Shown here piece after piece: positions 1 through 9,236 of a stretch of 64,000 bases of DNA. The DNA is taken from contig NZ_JAPHOQ010000004.1 in NCBI RefSeq assembly GCF_026191355.1, forward strand, positions 1 to 64,000, in the 5' to 3' direction. The translations under genes were made by a program, and so were the position numbers. The stretch comes from Legionella sheltonii. Its GTDB lineage: Bacteria; Pseudomonadota; Gammaproteobacteria; Legionellales; Legionellaceae. Below the pieces are notes generated by a model that had not been told where the DNA came from, made no database searches, and worked only from the letters and a program-made list of their open reading frames with translations. The first letter of the stretch is position 1. Every line of letters starts with the position of its first letter.

Positions 1-54
1 AAAGGTGACAAAAGAGATAGTAGTGCTGACAGTAAAACCTTTTTTATTTTTTGA
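1..54 (+). CDS. Possible C-terminal end of a gene cut by the window edge
   Basis: Frame 1 is open from the first base to a TGA at 52-54 and reads as a hydrophilic Lys/Asp/Ser stretch ending in TFFIF. A polar tail closing in a few hydrophobic residues is common in Legionella effector C-termini, but 17 codons prove nothing. The remaining bases to the tRNA (55-317) are AT-rich and I see no gene in them. Confidence 0.25.
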   Translation, partial: KGDKRDSSADSKTFFIF

Positions 55-317
55 AGCACTAACAAATGAATCAACATAGGCCTTTATGTATTATATTTAT
101 TCACATTTTTATCGCGCAAGAATTTTGAAAATGCCTTTTGGTTATTTTTACTCCAGTTGCTTGAAATAATAGAAGAGGCTTTACTTTTTGTATAATTTAC
201 AACCAAAACAACTTAAAAGCATTTAAGCAAAGCACCAAAAGGAATGTTTAGAGGAACGTTTTTAATATAAAGTTCTTGGGAATTTTGGTTTATTGTTGTA
301 ACTCATTGATTTTACAA

Positions 318-390
318 TGCCGCTGATGTGAATCGAACACACGACCTTTTGATTACGAATCAACTGCTCTACCGACTGAGCTACAGCGGC
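318..390 (-). tRNA. tRNA-Thr (anticodon CGU)
   Basis: On the minus strand the sequence folds as a complete tRNA. The seven-base acceptor stem GCCGCTG pairs with CAGCGGC, the D-arm reads GCTCAGTCGGTAGAGC, the anticodon loop is TTCGTAA with CGT at positions 34-36, and the T-arm contains GTTCGATTC. The discriminator base is A at 318. CGU reads ACG codons, so this is the minor threonine isoacceptor. The CCA end is not encoded. Confidence 0.95.
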
Positions 391-399
391 TCAAGGAAA

Positions 400-427
400 A
401 GTATACTTAAGTTAAATGATGATGCAA
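400..427 (-). promoter_or_regulatory. Promoter of the tRNA-Thr gene
   Basis: On the minus strand, TTGCAT (422-427) and TATACT (400-405) are separated by 16 bases, a good sigma-70 promoter placed ten bases before the tRNA 5' end. I see no other feature in the AT-rich stretch up to 708. Confidence 0.6.
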
Positions 428-708
428 CTGTGCGCATCGTTTGAGATTAATATTTTTATAAAAAAAAAGGAATTATATTCTTTTTTATTGAAATGCTCTT
501 CTATTAATATTGAAACTCAGGATTGCCCTGTAATAATTTTTATTAATTTAGTTAAAAGATATTCAAACAGGTAAAAAATGATTTATAATATCGCCCTAAT
601 TATTTTTTTCTATCCATTTACTAAAAAATTTAGTGTAAATAGAAAAAATTTAGTTTTAAATTATTAAAGATGAATATAACATAGCGTCACCCAAAAATAT
701 GACAACCT

Positions 709-2190
709 GTGAGAAACAAACAGTCCGTGAAAAAGAGCAAGATAGCAATAGATAAACCCATTAAAGACAGTGGTTATAGCCGAAGATTGAAAGACCGTCA
801 TGTGCAACTTATAGCCTTGGGGGGAATTATCGGCTCGGGTTACTTTTTAGGCACAGGTGAAGTGATTAACCTGGTTGGCCCTGCTGTATTTTTAGCTTAT
901 ATCCTGGGCGGATTGATTATTTTTCTAACCATGCTTTGCATGGGTGAGCTTGCGGTAGCAATTCCTATCTCAGGTTCCTTTGTTACCTATACTGCTGATT
1001 TTATTTCCCCATCAGTTGCTTGTGGCGTAGGATGGTCTTATTGGATCAGTTGGGTGGCGTACATCCCTGCCGAATGCGTTGCAGGGGGGATAATCATGGA
1101 GATGTTTACTGGGGTAAATGGTTATGTATGGGCTGTTTGCTTTGGTTTACTTATTACTTACATCAATCTTGCTAAAGTCGATACTTTTGGGGAGATCGAA
1201 TTTTGGCTTGCTTTAATCAAAATCTTAGCTTTATTTGGCTTTGTTATATTAGCTATCCTAATTTTCTTTGGTCTCATCAATGGCTCAGAATCGGGTGGAT
1301 TTATTGGATCCAAGTACATCTTTGGTGATGGTGGGCTTCTTCCTAATGGCACCATGTCCTTATTGACCGCTATGGTTCTTTTATTGGTTAACTACCAAGG
1401 CTCCGAAATCATTGGCCTTGCTGCTGGAGAATCAGAAAATCCTGCGCGCATGATCCCTCATGCCATTCGAAATGTAACGTTAAGAATTCTTTTTATCTAT
1501 ATCATCCCCGTATTTTGTTTGGTATTAATTTTTCCCTGGCAAAAAGCAGGCTTATCCAATTCCGTGTTTGCTGATGCACTAAACTTTTACAATCTAAAAT
1601 GGGCTGGGGCTGTGACCAGCTTTGTGACCCTAAGTGCGACTTTATCTTGTGCTAATTCCGGATTTTATGGCACGGTGCGGGCATTAAATGCCTTGGCACG
1701 TGATGGCATGGCACCGCACACTTTTGCTAAATTCAATCATAATTCAGTACCTCAAAATGCGGTTATCGCAACCTTAATTTTCATCTGGATTCTTTTAGGT
1801 GTAGGTTACTTTTTTGGACAAACAAAACTTTATATCGCCCTACTTCTAGTATCCGGATTTACCGGCACATTGGCATGGATTTCTTTATGCACATCACAAA
1901 TTCGCTTTAGAAATCGACTATACCAAGCGGGATACACTACCGAAAATCTGCGCTATGTGACTCCCTATTCACCCTATACCGGCATTTTGGCCATTATACT
2001 CATGCTCATTGCTTTGTTTTTCTTGGTATTGAATAAAGATCCCACCTATAAACTTGCTTTCTATATAGGCATGGTGAGCTTTGTAGTTCCCATCATAATC
2101 TATAAGATTTTTGATTTATCGAAGAAAAGGAAAAAAGCGCTTCACGTTAAAACTCGTGTTAAGTTTCAGGATCTTTTTCCCCCAGTTTAA
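709..2190 (+). CDS. APC-superfamily amino-acid permease
   Basis: Inner-membrane amino-acid:proton symporter of the AAT type (LysP, GabP, AroP relatives). It has about twelve hydrophobic helices. The first carries the substrate-binding glycine motif GGIIGSGYFLGTG near residue 40, followed by the conserved GELAVAIP region near residue 80, and the length of 493 residues is normal. The substrate cannot be told from the sequence. The start taken is GTG at 709, which has no clear ribosome binding site; GTG at 727 is in frame and equally possible. It stands alone, with no operon partners. Confidence 0.88.
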   Translation: MRNKQSVKKSKIAIDKPIKDSGYSRRLKDRHVQLIALGGIIGSGYFLGTGEVINLVGPAVFLAYILGGLIIFLTMLCMGELAVAIPISGSFVTYTADFISPSVACGVGWSYWISWVAYIPAECVAGGIIMEMFTGVNGYVWAVCFGLLITYINLAKVDTFGEIEFWLALIKILALFGFVILAILIFFGLINGSESGGFIGSKYIFGDGGLLPNGTMSLLTAMVLLLVNYQGSEIIGLAAGESENPARMIPHAIRNVTLRILFIYIIPVFCLVLIFPWQKAGLSNSVFADALNFYNLKWAGAVTSFVTLSATLSCANSGFYGTVRALNALARDGMAPHTFAKFNHNSVPQNAVIATLIFIWILLGVGYFFGQTKLYIALLLVSGFTGTLAWISLCTSQIRFRNRLYQAGYTTENLRYVTPYSPYTGILAIILMLIALFFLVLNKDPTYKLAFYIGMVSFVVPIIIYKIFDLSKKRKKALHVKTRVKFQDLFPPV

Positions 2191-2454
2191 TATGTGGCGT
2201 GTTGTGGTGAAGCGCCTGTCTCTTACTCACCTCTCTGTCCACGCCCGACAACGACTTGTTCCCAGTTAGCCCCGGGACTCCTGTTTTAGGGTACGCTATT
2301 GAATATCGAGGACAAGCTGCGCAACTTCGGAGAGCCAGGCTCGACTCGCTTTTCAGGGATGTATAGAAGCTTCAAATGAAGGATGTCATAAGCCAGGGCA
2401 GCGTGTTAGTTTATGGGGGTTTACCGCATATCCAGCCCAAACTGGCAATGAAAT
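2191..2454. other. Intergenic stretch of unusual composition
   Basis: About 264 bases between convergent genes. The part from roughly 2200 to 2400 is clearly more G+C-rich than other intergenic DNA here, for example around 2260-2280. I find no open frame with start and ribosome binding site. It could be a dispersed repeat or a small RNA; I do not recognise it. Confidence 0.3.
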
Positions 2455-3801
2455 TTAAGAAGAAACCCCCTGCCCATAATTCAATACCTCTGAAGTAGGA
2501 ATAGGCGTAATCACTGAATCAACTGGATAATTTGAAAAAAAGCTCATACCTTGAGCTGGCATCATACTGGATAAAAAATTCAAAATTTCCTCAGGATTGT
2601 CACGATGTTTTTTTATGGTTTGATAAATTTGATTTTCAAAATTGAGATTTTTTAAACCCGTTAAAGTATTAAGAATTTCTATTTTTTTAATAATTTTTTG
2701 TTCTTTCTTAGTATCAAAATGACATGTTTTAATAAATTCAATAGCATCACTTATACCAAATAAACTGCTTTCGAAGAGAAGTTTATTAACATAATGACCT
2801 TGGGGATGCTTGATGATTCCTGACAATTCTCCTTTAGCTTCGAAACCTGCCTGTTTGATTCCTTCGGTTGAATTACTATCTCCTTCTAAAAGTGCCACTT
2901 CTATCCGCTTAATACCTTTATCAACTTGTTCTATTTTAATACTCTTTAAAAAGCTAGACATAGCTTCTGGTTGACATAACGGTTCCATAATTAAGAAATC
3001 AATTTCTGCACTATGATGCAAACGTTTGTATTGACTGTAGGGAGCCAGGTGGCACATGCCGATTATTTCATCATTATGTTCATATACGTATAAATCACCA
3101 CTACCCAGAAACTCGGAAAAATCAGAGAAAAAATCTTCATGGGATTTTGCTTTAAGCCCAAGACTTTGTTGTTTCTTCTGATATAAGTCATAGCTCTTTT
3201 GAAAATCAACGCTTTTCGCCTTACGTAAATTGCAGTGAACGCATTGATGTTGTGGTGAGTGAATTGAATCTAAGGGTTTTACTTGCGGTTTATTGATGAA
3301 TTTTACCATGAAATTTTCTGGAACGAACCATTTCTCTTGATGAGTACCTTCATAACGTCGAAACCAATCATCATAAATGGCTTCTAACTCAAATCCTGCT
3401 TTTTGATAAATATGTTGTGCTGCGGGGTTATCTCCTTCGACACTCAATTGGATACGTATAATTTGGGGTTGTTTTTTAATTTCCTCTATAATAGCGCTTA
3501 GCATTACTTGCGCATGTCCTTTACCACGATACCCTTCACTGATCGCAAAGGAATTAATTTCCACCACATGCTGAGAATCGCCCGAAAAAGGGGTTAATCG
3601 ACAAATACCAATAATATTTTGTTCATTATCCTCGTAAACATATAAAGTGCTTTTTTGTATCATATTTACAAAGTCGTCATCTAATTCATTCACAGAGCCA
3701 TATGCCATAAATGGATTAACACTGGATTGCATGTAAATTGCTTTCCATGCAGCAAAATCTTTGGAGGTTGCTTTTCTTAACATATGAATTATCCAATTCA
3801 A
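2455..3801 (-). CDS. Protein with two GNAT acetyltransferase domains
   Basis: The first domain (about residues 7-150) is a full GNAT fold: it has IIGICRLTP on strand 4, VEINSFAISEGYRGKGHAQ as the acetyl-CoA pyrophosphate loop, and QHIYQKAGFEL at the end. The second (about 185-345) repeats the pattern more loosely (IIGMCHLAPYS, then a loop without the RGKG signature), so it probably does not bind acetyl-CoA normally. A helical tail of about 100 residues follows. A short C-x-x-C pair (CVHC) joins the domains. ATG at 3783 (seventh codon) is the more natural start, since GNAT proteins often begin MLRKAT. No operon partners; acceptor unknown. Confidence 0.75.
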   Translation of the reverse strand: MNWIIHMLRKATSKDFAAWKAIYMQSSVNPFMAYGSVNELDDDFVNMIQKSTLYVYEDNEQNIIGICRLTPFSGDSQHVVEINSFAISEGYRGKGHAQVMLSAIIEEIKKQPQIIRIQLSVEGDNPAAQHIYQKAGFELEAIYDDWFRRYEGTHQEKWFVPENFMVKFINKPQVKPLDSIHSPQHQCVHCNLRKAKSVDFQKSYDLYQKKQQSLGLKAKSHEDFFSDFSEFLGSGDLYVYEHNDEIIGMCHLAPYSQYKRLHHSAEIDFLIMEPLCQPEAMSSFLKSIKIEQVDKGIKRIEVALLEGDSNSTEGIKQAGFEAKGELSGIIKHPQGHYVNKLLFESSLFGISDAIEFIKTCHFDTKKEQKIIKKIEILNTLTGLKNLNFENQIYQTIKKHRDNPEEILNFLSSMMPAQGMSFFSNYPVDSVITPIPTSEVLNYGQGVSS

Positions 3802-4079
3802 AACTTGGAAAATATTTTAACACAAATTAACTTATGTGATCATTAATTGATCAATTGTGGTCAAAAAATGAAATCTTCTTGTTTTCTTTTAGACCAAAAC
3901 AATAAGACCTATATAGGAAATGCTGAGAAAAAATAAGCACCCATAAAACACTATATCCTTTACGGAACAATCATAGTCCAAAAAGAATAGATACTTGCTA
4001 GTAACCTAATAATGATGGCCCTTTATGCTCAAAACTCAGGGCTCCGCATGCTTTACCAAGGCTTCACACTAATTTGTAA

Positions 4080-4418
4080 CTAATGCAACTTTTCTCCATT
4101 AGGGACTTTGGGGTCGGTTGTTATGAGACATATCGCTCCATTAGCATCAGAGAATCCAACTAATAAAAATTGAGAAGTAAAGCCCGCTATATTTTTTTCA
4201 CCTAAGTTGACGCATCCAACCACAGAGCGACCCAATAAAGTTTCTGGCGTATAGTGTACGGTAACCTGAGCAGAGGTTTGTAATATGCCGATATCCTTCC
4301 CAAAATCCACCCAAACCTTATAAGCAGGTTTCTTAGCGCGAGGAAACTCTTCAACCTTAACCACCGTACCAGAACGTAAATCTATTTTGGCAAAATCATC
4401 ATAAGAAACAATCGTCAT
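4080..4418 (-). CDS. csaA: CsaA-like tRNA-binding-domain protein
   Basis: A 112-residue stand-alone tRNA-binding (EMAP-II-like OB-fold) domain of the CsaA type, described as a chaperone that assists protein export. Family hallmarks are visible: DFAKIDLRSGTV at the N-terminus, EEFPRAKKPAYKVWVDFG, then LLGRSVVGCVNL. The start was set at ATG 4418 because AGAGG lies five bases upstream; the GTG two codons earlier overlaps that site. It is a single-gene unit downstream of and in the same direction as the dehydratase gene. Confidence 0.9.
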   Translation of the reverse strand: MTIVSYDDFAKIDLRSGTVVKVEEFPRAKKPAYKVWVDFGKDIGILQTSAQVTVHYTPETLLGRSVVGCVNLGEKNIAGFTSQFLLVGFSDANGAICLITTDPKVPNGEKLH

Positions 4419-4473
4419 GAACACCTCTTCTCAATCAATGAATACAATAAAACAAACGATACTCATCAACCAA

Positions 4474-6345
4474 TTAGGATATTGGCACTGCGCTGGTTGT
4501 ATTTAATTCAGGAACTAAGCTTTTTAATAAAATAAATAACTCGTCATCCTGATTTTCTTCACATGCTGAATGCAACAGGCGCATTGTTTGGATTAGTTCG
4601 TCCCAATTTAGCTCTCGAAATTTTGCCTTGAATAATTTTTCATGTTCGGTTGGAGCCAATTGTTCTGATTCGTGGAACAACTCTTCAAATAACTTCTCTC
4701 CTGGACGCAATCCCGTGTATTCAATCATAATGTCTTTTCCAGGCTCCTTCCCTGCCAAACGAATCATTTGTTCTGCTAAGTAGCTGATTTTAACGGGTTC
4801 GCCCATATCCAAAACAAAAATTTCTCCACCTTTTCCGTTAACCATGGCTTGCAAAATTAACTGGCATGCTTCGGGTATTGTCATAAAATATCGTTGCATA
4901 TCAGGATGAGTTACTTTGATCGGGCCCCCGCTTAGTAATTGTTTTTGAAATAATGGAACGACACTTCCAGCCGAGCCCAAAACGTTTCCAAAACGGACCG
5001 TAATGAATTGAGTCTTAGACCTACCATCTAAGTTCTGACAATAGATTTCAGCCACACGCTTGGTAGTTCCCATAATATTGGTCGGATTCACAGCTTTATC
5101 CGTAGAAATCAAAATAAATTTTCCAACATTTACCGATACACTAGCCCTAGCAACAACCTGGGTTCCGAGCACGTTATTCATCACCGCAACACGTATTTGA
5201 TTTTGCAAAAGAGGTACATGCTTATAAGCCGCGGCATGAAATACAATTTCAGGTTGAAAATTCACAAAGAAATGATTTACTGCTACTTCATCAGTAACAC
5301 TCATCAACATGAATTCTATAGAAATATCTGGAAAGTTTTGTTTTAATTCCAGTTCAATTTGATACAGATTAAATTCACAGTTTTCAATAATTGCTAAGCT
5401 CTTGGGCTTAAGCGCTAAAATTTGTCGGCATAACTCTGATCCTATGGAGCCTCCCCCGCCAGTAACTAATACTCGTTTTCCAGCAATGCCCGCAGTTAAC
5501 TTATCCCATTGCAAGTTAACTTGTTCCCTGCCTAACAGATCTTCTATGTTAACCGGCCTTAGTGCATTAACCTCCACTCTTCCAGAAGCTAAAGCATTAA
5601 GACTTGGAAGTGTGCTAAAAGGTGTTTTACTTTCTTCACAACACGTTACAATACGTCGCATCACTGAAGAGCTTGCTGAGGGAATCGCAATAAAAATCAA
5701 ATCAATTGCATGCTCATTGACGCGCTGAGTAATTTGACTCGTAGTTCCTAAAACAGGTACTCCATGAACTTCCAAACCCCGTTTTGCCAGGTTATCATCA
5801 ATAAAACCGACAGGAATGTATTGCTTGGAGCGCTTTAAATCGCGAGCAAGACCTTCACCAGCCATCCCCGCACCAATAATAAGCACTCGTTTCAATTCAA
5901 CTGATTTATTACTGCTGGCTTGCTTGTCCCAATAAATCCTCCGCAACATCCTGCAGCTGCACAGAATAGTAGTTAAAATCATGCAATATAAGGGAAATAC
6001 GGAACGGGGAACTTCGTGAAGCATTGACACTAAATACAAAACAGGAATTCCCAAGATCGTAGCAGTCAACGTAGCCTTTAAAATTCTCACCACATCATTT
6101 AACGAAAAAAAGCGCCATAAACCACGATATGTTTTAAAATAAAAGAAACAGGCAACCTGGATTGCTGTCAATAATGTTAAACCAATAACTGAATGAGTCG
6201 AAGTCACTATTTTAGGAAACGGCTGCATGTTATAACGCAACCAATATGCAACATACCATGCTACCGGAATAGCGAGTAAATCACACAAAAGAACAGGTAA
6301 TTTTTTATACAGTTTTTGTAAAAATACTGACATCTTTTGTATCAT
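4474..6345 (-). CDS. Membrane nucleotide-sugar 4,6-dehydratase (WbpM/PglF/CapD type)
   Basis: This enzyme family converts UDP-N-acetylhexosamines to 4-keto-6-deoxy sugars, the first step towards bacillosamine, QuiNAc or FucNAc in surface glycans. The protein has about four N-terminal membrane helices (to residue 125), a CoA-binding-like Rossmann domain (GAGMAGEGLARDL near 155), then the catalytic short-chain dehydrogenase domain. That domain has the NAD motif VTGGGGSIGSE near 290 and the active-site segment STDKAVNPTNIMG near 410. The start was moved to ATG 6345 because AAGGA lies seven bases upstream; 623 residues fits the family. The next genes upstream on this strand also act on lipid-linked sugars. 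Confidence 0.9.
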   Translation of the reverse strand: MIQKMSVFLQKLYKKLPVLLCDLLAIPVAWYVAYWLRYNMQPFPKIVTSTHSVIGLTLLTAIQVACFFYFKTYRGLWRFFSLNDVVRILKATLTATILGIPVLYLVSMLHEVPRSVFPLYCMILTTILCSCRMLRRIYWDKQASSNKSVELKRVLIIGAGMAGEGLARDLKRSKQYIPVGFIDDNLAKRGLEVHGVPVLGTTSQITQRVNEHAIDLIFIAIPSASSSVMRRIVTCCEESKTPFSTLPSLNALASGRVEVNALRPVNIEDLLGREQVNLQWDKLTAGIAGKRVLVTGGGGSIGSELCRQILALKPKSLAIIENCEFNLYQIELELKQNFPDISIEFMLMSVTDEVAVNHFFVNFQPEIVFHAAAYKHVPLLQNQIRVAVMNNVLGTQVVARASVSVNVGKFILISTDKAVNPTNIMGTTKRVAEIYCQNLDGRSKTQFITVRFGNVLGSAGSVVPLFQKQLLSGGPIKVTHPDMQRYFMTIPEACQLILQAMVNGKGGEIFVLDMGEPVKISYLAEQMIRLAGKEPGKDIMIEYTGLRPGEKLFEELFHESEQLAPTEHEKLFKAKFRELNWDELIQTMRLLHSACEENQDDELFILLKSLVPELNTTSAVPIS

Positions 6346-6447
6346 ACGAGAATCCTTCACTCATTTTTATTACTAGCGAAATAGTACACTATATTTCTAC
6401 ATTTATCATGTCAAAAAATAGAAACCCCTGGAAAACCTTAGATAAAA

Positions 6448-7974
6448 CTATTGCTTTTTAGATGGAAGAATAATTTCATATACTTCATAACGATATATCG
6501 AATCGGAACTACTACTCTCATAGGTTACACTGAGTTTATAGTGATATTTGTTCAACCGTGTTTTCAAACAAGCGTCACTCGGTGTATAGATAATTTTTCC
6601 GTGTTTGGTAAGTGAAGTTAAAATGATAATTTGGGGCTTTTTTTGCCAAATGCGATCACAAAAGTGCTGATACATATTCTGGGAAGTATGGTGGGTCATT
6701 TCTAAATTATTTAGACAATAGGAATCAATAAAATTGAGCGAACTGGCATAAGGAATTAATCCACTGTCCGCCAAAACAACCCAATCCCCAGTTGAAGCAT
6801 GGTTATTTAACCAATCTACAATTTTATTGCGTAACAGCTCTCCTCGAACCGGATTTTGACTGAAGTAGCGATAATCTGCCAAACTCATTTTTGGAATTAA
6901 AAGGCCTAAAATGACCAAAGAACTTAAATAAAAAAGTAATCTGAAAGTAGAATCTCTTTTGCCTCGGTAAGCATATACGAGGGTGCTAATTCCTTGAACT
7001 ACTAAAGGAAGGAGCAAAGCAAAAGCAGGTAAAAAAAGCCGATTTTCAAAAGCTACAACAGGATCTGAATTGGCCAACATAATGAGATAGGCAAGACTAG
7101 GTAACCATAAAAAATAATGGCGTTTATCTTTAGCCTTAATACAAGCTGGCATAGCTAAAAGAGCTAGAGGCCAAATCAATTTAAGGTAGTGAAGATCCAA
7201 AGCAAAGGTAAATGCTTTAGATAATCCCTTACAATACACTGAATTGGGGAATAGAAATCCAAAATAAATGAGACGCCAAACAAAATAAGAGCCATAGAAT
7301 AAAACCAGCGTAATACAAAAAAGCAAAACCCCAACTTGGTAGTGTTTTATTTCCTCCCTTGGTCTATCCCAATACATTAAAATAAAAAATAAAACCATGA
7401 ATGCAGGAGCTTCTGGTCGTGTCATTCCAGCAAGTGCAAGCAAAATCCCAGCACCTATGAAATAAGCATTTATTGCGACTCCGCGTGGGTTAGGCGCAAA
7501 TCGATACCCCATGCCTTTGAAACAACAATAGACGGTTCCGCATAAGAGGGCTTCGTATACTGTGGTTTCCAAACCACTGGTAGCCCATATAATTTGCCCT
7601 TTATAGAGTAACAGCCCCATACAAGGCAAAAGTGATTCACGTTGTGAAAACCAAAATCGACTCATTAAATAAATGAAACAGCAGGTAATAAAAAGACCTA
7701 TTAATCCTGCCATTTTTAAAACAACCACAGGATTACCTTTGAACAGAAGTGTTAAAGCCCCTAAAGCAACAAAGCTAAAATTGGAATAACCTTCTACTGG
7801 AGGAGCATGCAAATTCCATAAAAGCCCCTCTCCTGCTGCCCAATGCTTGGCGTAACGTAACGAGATAAACATATCGTCAATGGTAAACGGCCAGATTGCT
7901 TGTATTTGCAAAACAAATAGATAGAAAAACAATACAATAAGAATGCTGTCATACCATTGAAACCGAGGTTTCAT
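6448..7974 (-). CDS. GT-C fold membrane glycosyltransferase, AftB-like
   Basis: A 508-residue polytopic membrane protein with about ten helices. The first periplasmic loop holds an Asp pair (D33, D34 in TIDDMFISLRYA), the usual catalytic motif of GT-C enzymes. It is followed by GLLWNLHAPPVEGYSNF, a pattern I associate with mycobacterial arabinofuranosyltransferase AftB and the pilin arabinosyltransferase TfpW. Such enzymes use polyprenyl-phosphate sugars. The start is ATG 7974, overlapping the stop of the UbiA-type gene (ATGA), so the two are translationally coupled. Acceptor and sugar are unknown; the link to pentofuranose is inference from motif plus neighbour. Confidence 0.7.
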   Translation of the reverse strand: MKPRFQWYDSILIVLFFYLFVLQIQAIWPFTIDDMFISLRYAKHWAAGEGLLWNLHAPPVEGYSNFSFVALGALTLLFKGNPVVVLKMAGLIGLFITCCFIYLMSRFWFSQRESLLPCMGLLLYKGQIIWATSGLETTVYEALLCGTVYCCFKGMGYRFAPNPRGVAINAYFIGAGILLALAGMTRPEAPAFMVLFFILMYWDRPREEIKHYQVGVLLFCITLVLFYGSYFVWRLIYFGFLFPNSVYCKGLSKAFTFALDLHYLKLIWPLALLAMPACIKAKDKRHYFLWLPSLAYLIMLANSDPVVAFENRLFLPAFALLLPLVVQGISTLVYAYRGKRDSTFRLLFYLSSLVILGLLIPKMSLADYRYFSQNPVRGELLRNKIVDWLNNHASTGDWVVLADSGLIPYASSLNFIDSYCLNNLEMTHHTSQNMYQHFCDRIWQKKPQIIILTSLTKHGKIIYTPSDACLKTRLNKYHYKLSVTYESSSSDSIYRYEVYEIILPSKKQ

Positions 7975-8858
7975 TGAGCCAAAGCCATAAAGGTCAAGAC
8001 GACAAAACACCAAAGATTGATTCGTGACAATCGATCACTTAAAAAAACAATAACGGGATCATCATTTTCAATATCTTGCGTTGCCAGCCAGGCAAAACGC
8101 CACAATGCAATTGCTGCAAAGGGTACTGTTAACATAAAATAAAATGACTCATCACGAGCATAGATAATATAGAAAACATAAGTAATAAAACTGCTAAATC
8201 CTATTGCTACAATCAGCCAATGAAGGACTAGAGGATTATATTTCTTCAACACTTTGCGAGTAGCATGCTTTAATCCTAACTGCATCTCCATTCGCCGTTT
8301 ATTTAAAGCAATAAAGAGACTAAGTAAGGTTGCTGCTCCAATTAACCAAGTAGAAATAGGTAATCCAATACCCAAAGTTCCAGCTAATACGCGCAGCATA
8401 AATCCTGCGGCAATACAAAGCACGTCAATGATAGGAATGAGCTTGAATAGATGGTTATAGGCGACATTAATTACTAAATAAATGCAAAGAATAATAGCCA
8501 GTTTCTTCGAAATCAGCCATCCCAAAGTTAGTCCAGTCAGTAGCAATAAAAACAACATGAAAATCGCTTCAGATACAGAAACTTTCTCACTCGCTATAGG
8601 CCTATGTCGTTTGTGAGGATGCAAGCTGTCTTCGGTTCTGTCTTCAATATCATTATAAACATAAACAGCACTTGAAATTAGGCAAAAAGCTAAAGAAGCA
8701 AGTAACGCCGGAATAAAATATCCAGGAGTCGGTGTATAACAAAAACCAAGCATCACAAAGACTGCTTTAGCCCAGTGAGACACTCGAAGAAGCATAAACA
8801 AATGTTTCAGCCTTTCCGTGAAACTCACATTTTTCACATCATTCATCGATTCACTCAC
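7971..8858 (-). CDS. UbiA-family prenyltransferase, decaprenyl-phosphate phosphoribosyltransferase type
   Basis: A 295-residue membrane prenyltransferase. The polyprenyl binding motif NDIEDRTED (N69, D70, D73, D77) is followed by HPHKRHRPIAS, the variant typical of enzymes that move 5-phosphoribose from PRPP to decaprenyl phosphate (Rv3806c type) rather than of ubiquinone or haem enzymes. The second motif region, near residue 138, is IIDVLCIAAGFMLR. The GTG start at 8858 is kept; ATG at 8846 is an alternative. It overlaps the GT-C gene by four bases. Together they suggest a lipid-linked pentofuranose for surface decoration; the phosphatase and epimerase of the mycobacterial route are not seen here. 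Confidence 0.75.
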   Translation of the reverse strand: MSESMNDVKNVSFTERLKHLFMLLRVSHWAKAVFVMLGFCYTPTPGYFIPALLASLAFCLISSAVYVYNDIEDRTEDSLHPHKRHRPIASEKVSVSEAIFMLFLLLLTGLTLGWLISKKLAIILCIYLVINVAYNHLFKLIPIIDVLCIAAGFMLRVLAGTLGIGLPISTWLIGAATLLSLFIALNKRRMEMQLGLKHATRKVLKKYNPLVLHWLIVAIGFSSFITYVFYIIYARDESFYFMLTVPFAAIALWRFAWLATQDIENDDPVIVFLSDRLSRINLWCFVVLTFMALAQ

Positions 8859-9236
8859 CTTATCTATTCCTGTAAAATGGAGCTAGGGCGGAGTAACGCA
8901 TAAGCTACCCTCACCCTGAACATAACAAAGGATTTCCCATCGTCACACGATATTGCAGCGCGGAAAAACCTCGCTATGCGGGATGACGAGCCTATGTACT
9001 TCACACCACATACAATAACTATAGTCATTAAGCTTAAAAGTATCATAATCCTGAAAAAATGCATCATTTCAATAGGTTAATTGGTAAATAAAATAAAAAC
9101 TTTCAACATATTGAAACAATTTAGTAAAAAATAGCCAAATAACATTGCAATTATACAATTACGAAGTAAGATAAAATATACAAAAAAGGAATTTACGCGT
9201 ATCACGCAAAAAGAATGCCAATGGACGGGGGATATC
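8859..9236. other. Intergenic region with dispersed-repeat-like segment
   Basis: Divergent intergenic region of 378 bases. The part from about 8920 to 8995 contains hairpin-prone sequence ending in GCGGGATGACGAG, like the GGGATGACG ends of the repeat at 55870-55948. The rest (9068-9236) is AT-rich and should hold the promoter of the next gene, but I cannot assign boxes with confidence. A 67-codon frame runs through it on the minus strand; I do not accept it as a gene. Confidence 0.4.

Noticed and set aside
3802..4079. Two TTAAT units on the minus strand before the GNAT gene
   Set aside because: They are 16 bases apart instead of 11, which does not fit a PmrA dyad.
5402..5728. 108-codon plus-strand frame
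   Set aside because: Antisense to the conserved dehydratase core; the codon pattern follows the real gene on the other strand.
8864..9067. 67-codon frame on the minus strand with a hydrophobic start
   Set aside because: It has no ribosome binding site and runs through repeat-like sequence; its translation shows no coherent domain.
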